Shown piece after piece: positions 11,701 through 23,108 of a stretch of 64,000 bases of DNA; the first letter of the stretch is position 1; each line of letters begins with the position of its first letter. The stretch comes from Diaporthe sp. PMI_573. Its lineage: Eukaryota; Ascomycota; Sordariomycetes; Diaporthales; Diaporthaceae. The notes below the pieces were generated by a model. That model did not search any database and was not told where the DNA came from. It worked only from the letters and a program-made list of their open reading frames with translations. A program made the position numbers and the translations under genes. The DNA is taken from contig JAJTUP010000008.1 of NCBI GenBank assembly GCA_021399435.1, positions 1,426,001 to 1,490,000 on the forward strand. The letters are read 5' to 3'.

Positions 11701-14700
11701 CATTATGTTAGGCTCTGTGGTATTGAAAACTTCTTCCAGCAAAAGCCGGGATAGTACGACATATGGCTCGTCATTCAGTCAGGTTAAGTTCGGTACTTTT
11801 CTGGCGCGGCCAGTGTCCGAAGACGGTTGGCATGTGTCTCCCCTGAGTTACTCCTCTTCCGCCACTTGTATGAGCTCAGAATTTGATTCAAGCGCTACTA
11901 TATCTTCGCAGCACTCAATTCTAGTCATACGTAACTAAGAATCCCTCCAACTTACAAGCATATATTATCCATTAACGAGGTGCAATCTCAGCTGACGCTT
12001 CCTAGAGCAAGCGATTCACATGGATTTCTGAAGTGGTCGTTGCATTCTTAACAAAGAACAGAAAGAAAACAAAAAGACCCTAGCATTATAACACTGCGGC
12101 TCCAAATAACATAAAATGTTTCCTATTGCAGCACCTGGTATTATGCAATTTTTAGTCCATTTCAGAGTACCAATCAAGCCTAAGACGAGGATGCTCACGC
12201 GGAATCGTCTCGCGGATGTTGAGGTAGAAGCTGGCCTCTATGTCTACTCAAGTTCCCGAAGCAGATTGGCCAACACAATGAGGTCGTCTGTGGGGCCTTA
12301 CCGTGCTTCTGGGCTCAGATTCTGAAGCAGTTTACAGTAATCCTGGTAAACAGTTGCTCGCAGGGCATATCTAGAAACTGGAACGGCTCGGACAGTCATG
12401 CCACTCCGTATAACAAGCTAGGTAGCTGAAGAGGCAATCTTGGCTCCAGCTCCCCTACCGCAAAAACTCATTAGTAGTAGCGATGTTATGCACAGTAGTA
12501 GATGTGTTACTCAACCGGCAAGCTGAGGCCTGCAAGACCAAGCCCTGAAGATCTCATGCATATTCTCATGCTACCGTGCTGCCCTGTACCCAGTCCATCC
12601 AGGAAGCCGGAACCTCGTTGCATGGTTGCCACATGATGTGGCTGTGCACCGGCAGTTGTCGCCACAGGGGCTCCCCATGTGCATCTGCAGGTCGGGCGGC
12701 ACCGCCAGCCCCCCGGATTTACCGGACTCCAACTCACGGCACGCACGCTTCAAGCAGTGAAACGTTCGCCTTCTATCAACTTCCAGGTCGTTTGCGATAC
12801 TGACAAATCCACGGCTTGAGTCACCATTTTGTTCTGGACGGCCTCCAGTGCTACGTCATCAGTGATGTGTGCAGAACAGCACAGCCGATGGGAGCCCCGA
12901 AGAGACGATACGCGCACGCCTCTTGGAGGTACGTGTGGCGGATTGTTCGGGGTTAAACCATGTGCCATTGGTGAGGACCGATTTCTCGGGTTCACGCCGT
13001 TGGGCTGGCTACCACTGGAATCGATGTTCATCACACCACCATTATTCACAAGCAGCCAATCTCAGCATCGGGCATGTTGATCTAGCCCAACCTTGCCAAC
13101 TCACACAGGGACCACACAAGGGCTCCTGAATACAACCCCGTGGCCCTTTCCGCGCTTAATCTGGTAGTATCGCCGGACGGCCACCGAACGTTCAAATATC
13201 TCGAGGCGCCCTGCCCGTGCCCGAAGGGCTTTGGGTGAGTCACTACCAGGAAATGTCATCGCCTGCCTGGCAGTCCGGGTAGATGTTCATCTTGGGTGTG
13301 CCCCTTTCCTGGTATCCATGTAACCCAAAATCGCCGAGTGCCCACAGGCCTTTGTCGCGCGTCTTTGGCCACCCCGTCAGTCCGTCTGAAGTCACCAGCC
13401 ACCCTGACCACGTAGACAAAAGACAGAACCAGCAACAGGGAGTGAGTCTATTGAGCTAGTCCTTTGAGCTGTTGGACTGATAATGTGTCAAGGCGGTCTC
13501 TGGTTGGCTGGGACGGGGCTGGCATCGATGGGTTCAAGTGTTCCCTGCAGAGCTGGAGAGCAAGTCAAGATGTGACATCGAAGGGAGGCTGAGCAGGCAC
13601 CAGCAGCAGCGACGATGCATCGTTGTCGATCGATGATCAAGTTGTGGAAGCCCTTCCATCTGGTTGGTTTGTTTGCGAGGGAAGACCTGTCCCGGGAGTC
13701 CGGCTCGAGTGCGCTGCAAGGCATAGTGCCACAGCCAGGCAGTCACATGCTCACGCGTATATTTCGGTCCACCATCGACGTATCATCTCGCCCTTGGGTG
13801 ATATAATTTCAAGGATTGCCCGCCCTGTATGATCGGCCGCTGTCGCCTCACCATTTGGATTGGGCAATTTTGGCACGCTGGGGGAGTGTCTGTTCTGAGT
13901 CACAACTGACGGACGGCGGAAGCTCTTCCCTGGCTGCTTCTTGCCTTGGAGATGCTACAATACTTGAGCAACACATACACACACGCCCTCTTCGAGACCT
14001 GCACGCTCGGTACATGGGTCAAGTGTCGTCTGGAGAGGAATGTTTCCAGACCGTGCCTCGCACTGGGCCGCAATCTCGGTCCAGGAGTAAGCCAGGTGGT
14101 CCCCGCCACCTTGCTGGCTGGACAGAAGTCTGGAAACGAAGCAGGCCCCTTAACAAGCACAGAAAAAAGGTAGCTGTATGCGGTGTTGACTCACGGGTTT
14201 GAGACGGCGTGAGTGCAATCGTCGCACGTGCTGCCCTCCCGTGGCCCGGCTGCCGCCCCTGACTTGCTCTGAACGACGTGCCACGCAGATTCTTTCGGTA
14301 GAAGCTTGTATGGGCTGCCTCTCCTTACCTTTCGGTCCTGGATTTATACTGGAAAATGACTCTACCAGTTACTCATTCTTGAATCACCCATCATGGTTTC
14401 TGTGAAGTGTCCACCGCTGAGAAATTTGCAGGTGTGAGTGCGTTTAGGTAACACATTACGCGGAAACTGTCATAGTGATCCACTCAGGAGGTTTATTCTG
14501 CCCTGGAACTCCTTGGTCCGCAGAAAATGTGCGTGACCCCCCCCCCCACAGGACTATCGGACTGGATGGTTAATCGTCGTCCCGCGAAGGAAATCCCGCA
14601 TTCACATCTCCAGGAAGATTCACCGGGCTCTTCTGAGATCATTACTCTCCCCTTCCATCGAGGAGAATCGTTTTGGTTCCGTGAAGATGATTCCACGCAT

Positions 14701-15991
14701 TTCTTGTTAGGATATTTCAACATTTAAATGGATTATTCTAGGCTGATAATCCTAGGCAGGTCATCCAATACAATTTACCCCACAGGCCATCCTTTAGAGC
14801 GGCTACATCACGCAAACACAGGTTCTGGTATGCGGGTCACGTACTTGGCATAGCACAACGCGTAATGTCATCTCTATTGCAAATGCATAACGAGATTATC
14901 ACCAGACACGGGTTTCCTGCAAGGCGTGGATTTCCGTGGTACTTCTAGAAGAGGCCAGAGGAAATGGCATCATTCTCCGTGGCCAGAGATGATTATAGAC
15001 TGCATGTTCCATACTATGGTTTTTCGACTTGTCTCCGTCGTGACGCTTTCCCACACCTCCTGGGCACGTTGAAGTGGGACCACAACCCTTCAAATCTCAG
15101 TGCATCATCGACACCTTCCAGAATGTTCCCAGGACACTATCTTGGAGGCTGCTATGGATCTGCAGGCTGTGGGGAAGTCTTGAAAGGACAGTATCCCAGG
15201 AGTCATGGTACGGCATTAGGTTAGATGGTGTAAATTCGTTGGTCAGCATAGCCGGCCATGCTCGCGTGCCCGTGAGCGTGATGCCCGCCGTATCCTGATT
15301 CTTGCACTCGTCCCAGTCGGAATCGAATCAGTCCGCACTCTAATGCAATGAAACATGCATTTAGCTCCCTGAATATCATTAATAATGCCCCTACCTCAGT
15401 GTAGTCACATGCATCTTCACTGGAAACGGAATTCCTGCTGCTACCGCCTAGCTCGTCCGGTATCTGACGAAACCCGGAGGTTCGAACCCCGGCCAACACC
15501 ATTTGTCCTCTTAAGTCCGGGTGGGAGGTCAGCTTCCTCCGAATAAGCCTTCCATCTGAGGAGACTGCATAATCCGTCGCCTCCTGCGCGGGCTTAGCGA
15601 CAGGAGATAAAGTAGTTATACGCTCCTTCCACTAGGTTAGGTCATGCCTAGCCTATGCAGAAATAGTGGCACGGAATTGATGAGGGATGTGAAGCGTCCA
15701 TTGTGGGTCGATAGGATTCATCAGCTCCTTCTGTGATGCGTAGAGTGTGTATAGTGCATTTTCCGGCATCACGACTTGGCCCGAAGTCCACTCCATGTTT
15801 GTAGCTACTCAAATGAGGCACCTCGCCGGCAAACACCTGTTATTATAATAAGAGTCGTACTTGCTGCCTCAAAACCGACCTGACGACTACCATCGCCTCC
15901 TCAGCGCAATTGGAGACAAATCTTGTGTAAAGCACGTCTTTCAAAACTCCGACTGTCATACTACACTGTGAAAATTCAAGCAAACGTCAAG

Positions 15992-17169
15992 ATGGCTCCC
16001 GAATACGCCAGAGACCAGCCTGAAGGCTTTATCAATCGTATCCAGAAAGTTGCCATCGTGGGTGTAGGTATTCCAAACCAGTTGAAATTTAAAGTGTGCG
16101 TAAACTCGTGACTGATACACTGCAATCAGGCCGGAGGCAACCTGGGCAAATTCATTGCTCAAGAGCTGGCCAAAACAGGGAAACACACCGTGACTGCCAT
16201 CACTCGCTCTGATAGCACCAACAAGGTGCCCGAGGGCATCAATCCTGTCACCGTAAACTATGATGACGAGACATCTCTGGTAGAGGCAATGAGGGGTCAC
16301 CAGATTCTCATAATCACCCTGGCCGTGATGGCACCCGCTGGAACTCAGAGCAAACTCATCAAAGCAGCGTCGAAAGCGGGCATTCCTTACATCATGCCAA
16401 ACGCGTGGGGGACCAACCCCTTGAACGAGAAGCTCATGCAGGACATCTTCCTTCAGAAGCGCTTCGGTGCGTGGCGCCCCACGAGTGCTGCATAGCCCAT
16501 CGACTACCGCTAATTATATATGTAGCCGACGCTCGCGACGAGATCGAATCTCTTGGAGTAAGCAAATGGGTTGCTCTCTCCTGTGGCTTCTGGTATGAGT
16601 TCAGCCTCGGTGGCACGGCCGATCGGTACGGGTTCGATTTCCACAACCGCTCCCTCGTCCTATTTGACGACGGCAACACCAAGATCAACACCAGCACATG
16701 GGTACAGTGTGGTCGAGCCGTGGCCTCCTTCCTGAGCCTGAAGTTGCTTCCTCATGACGAAGTCGACAACAGCCCCGCCATCGATAACTGGGCCAATGGG
16801 GTCTTCTACGCCTCTAGCTTCCTCGTCAGCCAGAAGGACATGTTCGAGAGTGCCAAGCGTGTCACTGGCACTACGGATGCTGACTGGACGATCAGCCGCG
16901 AGGACTCGGGCGAGAGATACAAGAAGGGGGTTCTGGACCTGCAGAAAGGGGAAATGACAGGATTCGTGCGACTTATGTATACGAGGGTCTTTTTCCCAAA
17001 TGGGGATGGAGACTACGAAAGCCGAAAAGGTTTGCTGAACGATTTGCTAGGCTTGCCAAAGGAGGACTTGGACGAGGCTACGAGGGCGGCAATCGACTTT
17101 GCTCTGAATGGCGAGCTGGAGGCCAGATATTCAGGAGTGGCATCCAGGAGAGTGGTTGAAACCCTGTAG
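15992..17169 (+). CDS. NmrA-like NAD(P)-binding oxidoreductase
   Basis: Three exons: 15992-16063, 16130-16466 and 16526-17169, giving 350 residues. Intron 1 is 66 nt (phase 0) and intron 2 is 59 nt (phase 1). Splicing out intron 1 restores a clean Rossmann motif, VAIVGAGGNLGKF, at residues 20-32, which fixes the splice sites. The fold matches NmrA-like / isoflavone-reductase-like atypical short-chain reductases: nucleotide-binding N-terminus, a middle strand reading VALSCGFWYEFSLGG and a variable substrate-binding C-terminus. There is no YxxxK catalytic pair, as is usual for the NmrA branch. Some family members act as redox sensors or tailoring enzymes; the substrate here is unknown. No neighbour suggests a pathway: the left flank is gene-free and a glycosyltransferase lies downstream on the opposite strand. 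The ATG at 15992 is the last in-frame ATG before the Rossmann strand and fits the usual start of such proteins. Confidence 0.9.
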
Positions 17170-17476
17170 GAAGTAGTCTGTCTGCATCCATTACAACGTA
17201 CAGTGTCGTTCAGGACGCTGGAATGTGGCTGCAATAGATCATAAGGAGCTCAAGAAGAATGACCCACTCCCCCTGCCATTCAGTTCAACTAAGAGTCCTT
17301 AGGGGATGTGTTCATGGACTAGTCTATTGCCTTCAATTGGTACTGAAGACTGTCGGCGCATCTTCAAGCCAATGCACAAGGTAATAGGGGAGAATAGATA
17401 TCCACATCCATTGAATTGGCTCAAGCAGTAGAGTCTTCAAATCAACAAGGAGGAAGTTCATTATTATGCTAACATC
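17170..17476. other. Convergent intergenic spacer
   Basis: The 307 bases between two convergent genes, holding both 3' ends. No gene-like content or clear terminator structure seen. Confidence 0.6.
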
Positions 17477-19295
17477 TTAGGGTATGTAAGATGCTGGCAC
17501 CATATCGGATGCAAGGCCAAGCTTGACTGCCTTCTCCGTATCAAGCACGTCTCGGAAATACTGTTCCAAATTCCGGCAAATTGCATTCCTTTTGCCTTCC
17601 CAGTAACCCATGACGTGTTCCAAGTTGCAAGCCACCCATCTCGTTTCTTCCCAGACCATCCGCTCCACTCCTTTAATTCTTGCAGATACCTCGGGAGGGT
17701 CCTGGTATGCGGCAGCTTGCTGATTCCTATAGTCCAAGGTGAGATCGTACCTGCCAACATGATCAAAAACATGGAGTGCATCCCATTTGGGCGTCATCAT
17801 ATGTAAGAAGAAAGGCTGTACGGCATCGTGCAGACTGATGCCTTCTTTCTCCCTTTCAGCTGGGCCCCCGGCGTGAACAGCGGTTTCAGATTCGTTCACC
17901 GCGGGGAAATCTGCTATTGACATGCCAGCGCCGCCTGTGGCAATGTAGTCGCCTGACGGATTGCCTTGGATGAGTGCAAATCTGTAAATTCCCCGTTCTC
18001 GGTGTTTTTCATGTTTGTAATGGCCGACAGGCTGCGGTGGCGTCTCCACGGCATAAAAGGGAAGCCCCATAGTTTCGGCCGCTGGGAGGAATGTCTCTTT
18101 ATCCCCACAGCCCGCTCCGCCCTGGCATAATAGCGGATAGTAATATTCAGGACCATAGTAGTTGTAGTAAGCTGCCAAGAGGAGAGTCTTCCAGTGCCTG
18201 GTCTTGGAGACCAGGAGTTGCCCGGACTCTGTGCTTGCGCGAGCAGACACAGCGGTTGGCTTCCTTTGGGCTATCAAATAGTAGGCCGGTGATATCGAAG
18301 TCTGCCAAATATCCGGCCATACAATCATCCCCGTCCTTTGAAATGGAATTGAAGTGAAGAGAGACGCGGCGTCGTGAAGGGAAAAGTTGTCGGCGTCGAG
18401 CCAGAGAACCTCCTCAAACGAGGATAGTATTATGGAAAACACCTTGTACTGGTAGTGAGAGATTTTGCCACCAATTTCTGCGAAAGTGCGGCAAGATGCG
18501 TTTAGTGTCGGTAGCACTTCTTCACACAACTGTGCCTCGTATTCTTCCTCGGGGAGAAAGACCTCGACCGGCAGGGTTGTGCCAATGCGACGCAAAAGCC
18601 GCAATGAGACCATGAAAGGCGGGAAATACGAGCCACCGGCGACCGTCACAATACCTTGGGAGTGCTTCTGCTTGGAAGTGTGCCTTGGCAGCTTTGCTTC
18701 CACTGCCTTGATGTACCCACTGTGAGTTTCCTAATGGTGACGTTAGTCCTGCTACGGATCCTAAAGTGTTGCATTCTAGAACATTCCAAAACATGAAAGT
18801 CGGGGATCCGTTGCAAGAGAAAAGTGACACTAACCATCATGCTCAAGATCTGCTTCGGCGTGGTTTCTTTAAGAATGTCCATCAGCTCGGCGTCGTGATC
18901 GGCCGGCCATCGGTCTACTGTCGCCCCCTTGACTGCCTCGATGGGTTTTGACGCGGCCGGCGAATATTCTTCAAGAATGGACACCAATTTCTTCGCCAAA
19001 TCGACCTCGTCGCCCTTGGCACTGCTAGCGATTGGAAGCCAGTCCGAGAGCCTCTCGGTGCCGTCTACATTTTACGTTAGTCCTGCTAAGGGTCCTGAAG
19101 TGATGCGTCCTGGAACATTCCAAAACATGAAAGACGGGGATCCGTAGAAGGAGAAGAATGAGACTGACACCATTTTTCTCTGATCTCGGTTCGATAAGGA
19201 AAGGCGAGGGCGATGATAAAGATGGCCACAAGTCCAGCAATCCTGGGTATGGAAGCGAGCTTCGAGCGACAGCATGACTGGGCAGGAGTCAACAT
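17477..19295 (-). CDS. GT71-family alpha-1,2-mannosyltransferase (Mnn2/Mnn5-like), with two introner-type introns
   Basis: Three exons read on the minus strand: 19295-19169, 19064-18835 and 18730-17477, giving 536 residues. Residues 1-17 are cytosolic-like, and about 18-34 form one hydrophobic segment (RIAGLVAIFIIALAFPY). This is the type II signal anchor expected of a Golgi glycosyltransferase. The catalytic part begins near residue 145 at QGIVTVAGGSYFPPF. It has the family DxD-type metal/nucleotide-sugar site, EEVLWLDADN, with Asp at about 231 and 233, and later GTGGAGMS-like and HMMTPKWD segments typical of Mnn2-type proteins. The inferred role is adding alpha-1,2-mannose branches to N-glycan outer chains or other cell-wall mannan. 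Both introns (19168-19065 and 18834-18731) are exactly 104 nt and about 80% identical to each other; they are the introner-like elements listed separately. The frame is open only if both are removed (phases 1 and 0). The start ATG at 19295 directly precedes the anchor. Confidence 0.92.
18731..18834 (-). mobile_element. Introner-like element B (intron 2 of GT71 gene)
   Basis: 104-nt intron, donor GTTAGT, branch GACTAAC, acceptor TTAG, phase 0. By hand alignment it matches element A at 84 of 104 positions without gaps, including a shared 19-nt core from ACTTTCATG through GGAATGTT. ACGGATCC near its 5' end is the exact reverse complement of GGATCCGT near its 3' end, so the RNA can form a closed hairpin. 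Sense orientation relative to the host gene. Confidence 0.92.
19065..19168 (-). mobile_element. Introner-like element A (intron 1 of GT71 gene)
   Basis: 104-nt intron, donor GTCAGT, branch GACTAAC, acceptor GTAG, phase 1 (splits a Tyr codon). It is nearly the same sequence as elements B, C, D and E, including TTTCATGTTTTGGAATGTTC and CAGGACTAACG. It carries the short inverted repeat TGGAA-TG-TTCCA. It lies only 230 nt of exon away from element B. Confidence 0.92.
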
Positions 19296-20307
19296 TTTGC
19301 CGCTATCTCAACAGCTATCAAGAGGCAATGTGCGAATGGTGCCGTGACGTGCGATGCTGTTGTTCACTGTCATTTCATCGATGGTAACGGTGCACAGTGG
19401 AATGCGCGGAGAGTAAATGACTGTCGATATTCGCTTGGGCGTGACAACGAATGTGTTGCGCCGGGCTTTTTCAAGGATGTTATGGAACAACTCAAACAGC
19501 AGCGGTAGGATTTCCCTGCTTTTTTTAGGACCATTCCACCATGGTTTACTTGAACCTGCTGATTCGTTGAGGCGGAGCAGTGATGCAGAGAGCTGGGATC
19601 AGATGGGACATTGACCGTGGACGGGAAGTGGGTATTCGGATCACTGCTGTCGTGTGCAATTACGCGTTCCTGAGAAGTCGTCAGCCACGCAGTCCACGCA
19701 GCATGGACATTGTCCGCCGTGTGATGTAGGGTGTCATTTTTACAACCAAAAAAATCCATAAATCGAATGAAGACCCAAAATCATCATTGATGGCCCCGGT
19801 AAACAGCCCTGGAGCCTATATTCGACGTCTGCGGGCGATCTGCAGGCTACCGCTTGGTCTTCTTTTGCAGTATGGCAGTCTGGCCCACTCTATAGGAAAT
19901 TCGGTGAATCAGGATCGAATCCAGTAGATCACATTTAAACACTTACTGAGGTGACTCTGATTTCTGCGGTCGTAAGTTCTGGAGGAATCGGCACCGGAGA
20001 CATAGGCATCTCGATCGCCGAGTACCGAGTAGCAAAGGACTCCTTATTTGTGTGCTTTGCGTTGCCTCCTGGAACATCTTTGCGTGTTTCTCCTTCTTGG
20101 ATCAAAATATACAAGTCACTGGGATGAACCTCAATACGAGCAGTCCTTTTCTCTGGCTCAAAATCCCGGCTGCCTTATTTCTCCACCATTGCATTGTTCG
20201 GGATACATCACAGTGTTCCTGCACCAAGACATGACACAGCTATGCCTAGGCACCATAATTGCTATCTTACCGAGTAATGCGGCGCAATAGTTCCGGGAGA
20301 AAAGTGG
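19296..20307. other. Intergenic region
   Basis: About 1 kb between the start of the mannosyltransferase and the 3' end of the receptor pseudogene. A 129-codon minus-strand frame (19370-19759) shows no recognisable protein features. It probably holds the promoter of the mannosyltransferase. Confidence 0.55.
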
Positions 20308-21351
20308 TCACAAAATACAAAGATAAGCCACCACGATGGCCGCACCAAGCTCGACCAGCGACCAAGCTGCACTGTCAACTTGCCGGTACAAATCATCGTT
20401 GCTCGGCTTGACCGGAAGGTACTTGACCTTGAAGACCCCTTTGGCACAAGTACTTGTGTTATCGTCAGCTTTCAATCGAAAAGGACCCGTGAAAATCGAA
20501 GAGGAGCCCGTATTGGGCGGAGAGACGGGGCTACCGTGTACAAAAGTCCCAAACAAAAGAGCATAATCAGCGAAAGTCGATGCCAGGGGGAGGCTTTTAT
20601 CTTCCACAACAGAGGAAGTGGTAGAGCAAAGATGACCCAATCGATCAGGATATTTCCAACGCTTTGTATGATAGATTGATATCTCGGCAGGCATTTCGCG
20701 GGAATGCTCTTGTCCCAAAATCCGGGATTTGGCCGACATGTGAAGACACATGTAAATACTAAACACAATAACCAGAGTCCAGATTATGACAATTCCGACA
20801 ACCCAATCAATAAGTCTTCGTATCTTTGTCGCGAAAATATGACGGTATTGGAGCAATAGGGTAACCGTGACGATGCTAAGGCCTGTGTAAAAGATGATAA
20901 TAGCAACATACCACCGCTACTAGGTCGAAGTTCTGACAGTCAGCTGTTTACCTATAGACTGATGATAGACTGATGTGGAAAGAGCGAGAATGCTGAACTC
21001 GGAAGAATCTCAGGGTCATTTCCTCTGTGAGCATCTAGGCATGCTTGCCTAGGCCAGTCTGTGCCATCAGACATTGGAAAACTGCCTCAGCAATCACGAG
21101 TACCTAGTGTCGCCCAAACCAGGCCAACTCAAAAGATTCACGCCGTAGATGATACTGTGGCTATCAAACGTACCACAGCGGCCAATGTTGCCCAGTCATC
21201 TAGACCACAGCCCAGCGGGTAATAAATCGCAGGCAGACCACCAACTAGTAACGGGGACAACTGAGGCAACGACGTAGATTGCGACATAGCTTCTGTCGTC
21301 TTGAGGCAGTGAGCCCAAAATCATAGGGTCGTCTGAAGCCATATCGGCCAT
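20308..21351 (-). pseudogene. Decayed Pth11-like G-protein-coupled receptor (fungal rhodopsin family)
   Basis: The pieces of a seven-helix fungal rhodopsin-type protein can be read in order on the minus strand, but in different frames. They run: an N-terminus starting at an ATG at 21351 with an AIYVVASVVPVTSWW helix; a GLDDWATLAAVV segment one frame away; YRHIF-TKIRRLIDWVVGIVIIWT near 20830; FTCRPNPGFWDKSIP with NILIDWVIFALPLPLLWKI after a further frameshift near 20765; and a last helix, AAWSLVELGAAIVVAYL, that stops at 20308. FTCRP, the xFWD motif, DWVIFxLPLP and WSLxEL are hallmarks of the Pth11/CFEM receptor family. At least two frameshifts and several stops (for example near 21170) interrupt it. 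No GT-AG intron I could place repairs the GLDDW or FTCRP junctions. An intact relative lies at 45409-46982. Confidence 0.8.
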
Positions 21352-23108
21352 GGTGGCCACTATACGTGCATACAATGTGAATAGGTCATCCCAGATTCCT
21401 AGTTACACACAGAGCATCGCTGTGCTCTAGTATGCTTTACAATTACTTCTCATGGTTGATGTCACTTTCAAGACGCTAGTCCGGCAGGCAGGATATTCAG
21501 GGTGACTGAACGGGAAAAGCACCGACGGTTGCATTCTCGCACAGATACACCTACAGCCACAAGCTGGAGAATGAAGGCATATGCGCCAACGTGCACAGAG
21601 GGACATATTTATCCGTGTTGCAGCGAGGGTGACCACAAACTCGGCGGCAATCCACGATCCTGGAGCACTTGCCGCAACTCAAAATTGTGCTCCAAGCTCG
21701 GCGCGTGATTAGTGCTCCGTTCCGAACTCCAAACTCAACTTGGACTTCATGCACATGAGTACCCTGCCGTTGTATCCAAAGTCTCTTTCCTTGATCTTGG
21801 TCGCCAAGCATATGCAGGCAGTAGGATTTAGCCGCCCTGTCATCCTTCATAGAGACACAATGATGGCCATAATCCAACCCATGGGTGGGCCGTGAATGGC
21901 AGAAGATGTAGCATCGTAAGGCATAATGAAGCGCTACGGTCGAACGACTTAGGCACAGGATGGGTAGGTATTAAAAGATTAGTGACTGTAAGGGAATTCT
22001 TTTCCTTGAGTTCACGCTTGCTTCAAGCAGACTCAAAGAATACGATTGCGGTAGGAATGACGCGCGTGGGGGAAGTAAGTACAAGGCGGCAAGCATACCT
22101 GTGTAGCGAAATAAATTATCCGCCAGGTGAATCCCTTCATTGCCTGAAACTCGGTCCTAATAATCAAGACGATCTGACTCAATTTTAATGTTCAAAATTT
22201 CGATGTGGCGTCTTGCATTGCAAATGGCTTCTAAATTCGAATTGGTAGACACGAAGGACTCTGGGGCTGTTACACACCCGCTCAACACGCCATGATTGAG
22301 TTAATTGTGATTCCACGATTCCTGGTACATCTGCTGTGATAAGACTAATTTATCTCCGAAGTTCAACAATGCGTCCTAATTGACAAAATTGAGAACTTAA
22401 GGTTTGATTATCGGTTGCAATCCAATTTTCTTCGGATGCTTGTGCTGGCCTCACAGAACACTCATTTGAACCATGAAGCTATCCACAGGCGCGGGAACGC
22501 ATATTTTTATCAGGTCTCTTCGGCTCTAAGCGCGTGCAGTAAGTATCAATGCTATTTGAAGCGCCCGTGTACTATTGATTGGCTCTTCTAATATGTGTAA
22601 CGCATGTTACCCCTTCTGATTACCTCTTCTGAGACCAACAACATTGTTTGCAACTTCGTGGTGAGTTTGTTCATTAGGAGACCTAACGTGAGGGTATTGA
22701 AATCACGGACTACGGCCTTGAAATAATCTATCATGGAAATATCAATATCTCCCATTGCCAACTGCATTCGATTGTGCTTGAGTACCTAGTCAGACTGTCG
22801 ATGAAGCTGTGATCGGACGAAAACATTGGAGTACATAGTTCCGGTTTATATCACACAGGGGTCAGTGGAGAGTAACATTGAAAGGCGTTGGCTTCGAAAG
22901 AACATCATGGTGGCGAATAATTTAAGAAATCCCACTCGGCTCCTGCTATAACATCCTATACATCGCCTTCCCGAAAACTGGGCAGTGGCAATGACAATTC
23001 ATTGACAATGATGCCATCGCCTTCGTTGAACGACAAATTCCATGGTACAGCCGTCCAGGCTGAGATCTTCTCTTTGCTGAAGAAACTACCGAATCAATAC
23101 TTGCCATC
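21352..23108. other. Intergenic region, moderately AT-rich
   Basis: No supportable gene. A minus-strand frame at 21551-21877 ends with a Cys-rich stretch (CGKC, CRRVCGHPRC), which could be a relic of a zinc-binding domain but is too short to call. The rest holds only short frames. Composition is more AT-rich than the GC-rich genes further right. Confidence 0.5.

Larger units (their letters stand above)
5339..15991. other. 10.6-kb gene-free region
   Basis: I find no supportable gene in this stretch. It has many medium open frames (for example 5837-6502 minus, 7588-8100 minus, 9949-10529 plus), but they overlap in several frames, lack domain-like sequence and fit chance frames in GC-rich DNA. 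The first part is the upstream flank of the gene at 4112-5338. Sub-regions differ: 5.3-10.9 kb is GC-rich with short tandem repeats at 6421 and 8718, while 10.9-12.5 kb and 14.4-15.9 kb are more AT-rich. Long G or C homopolymers occur near 11557 and 14540. A non-coding RNA or a decayed gene cannot be excluded by eye. Confidence 0.55.

Noticed and set aside
15440..15503. tRNA-like B box (GGTTCGAACCCC, reverse strand with a five-pair T stem)
   Set aside because: The T arm pairs on the minus strand, but no acceptor stem, anticodon arm or box A at proper spacing could be found on either strand, so it is not called a tRNA or SINE.
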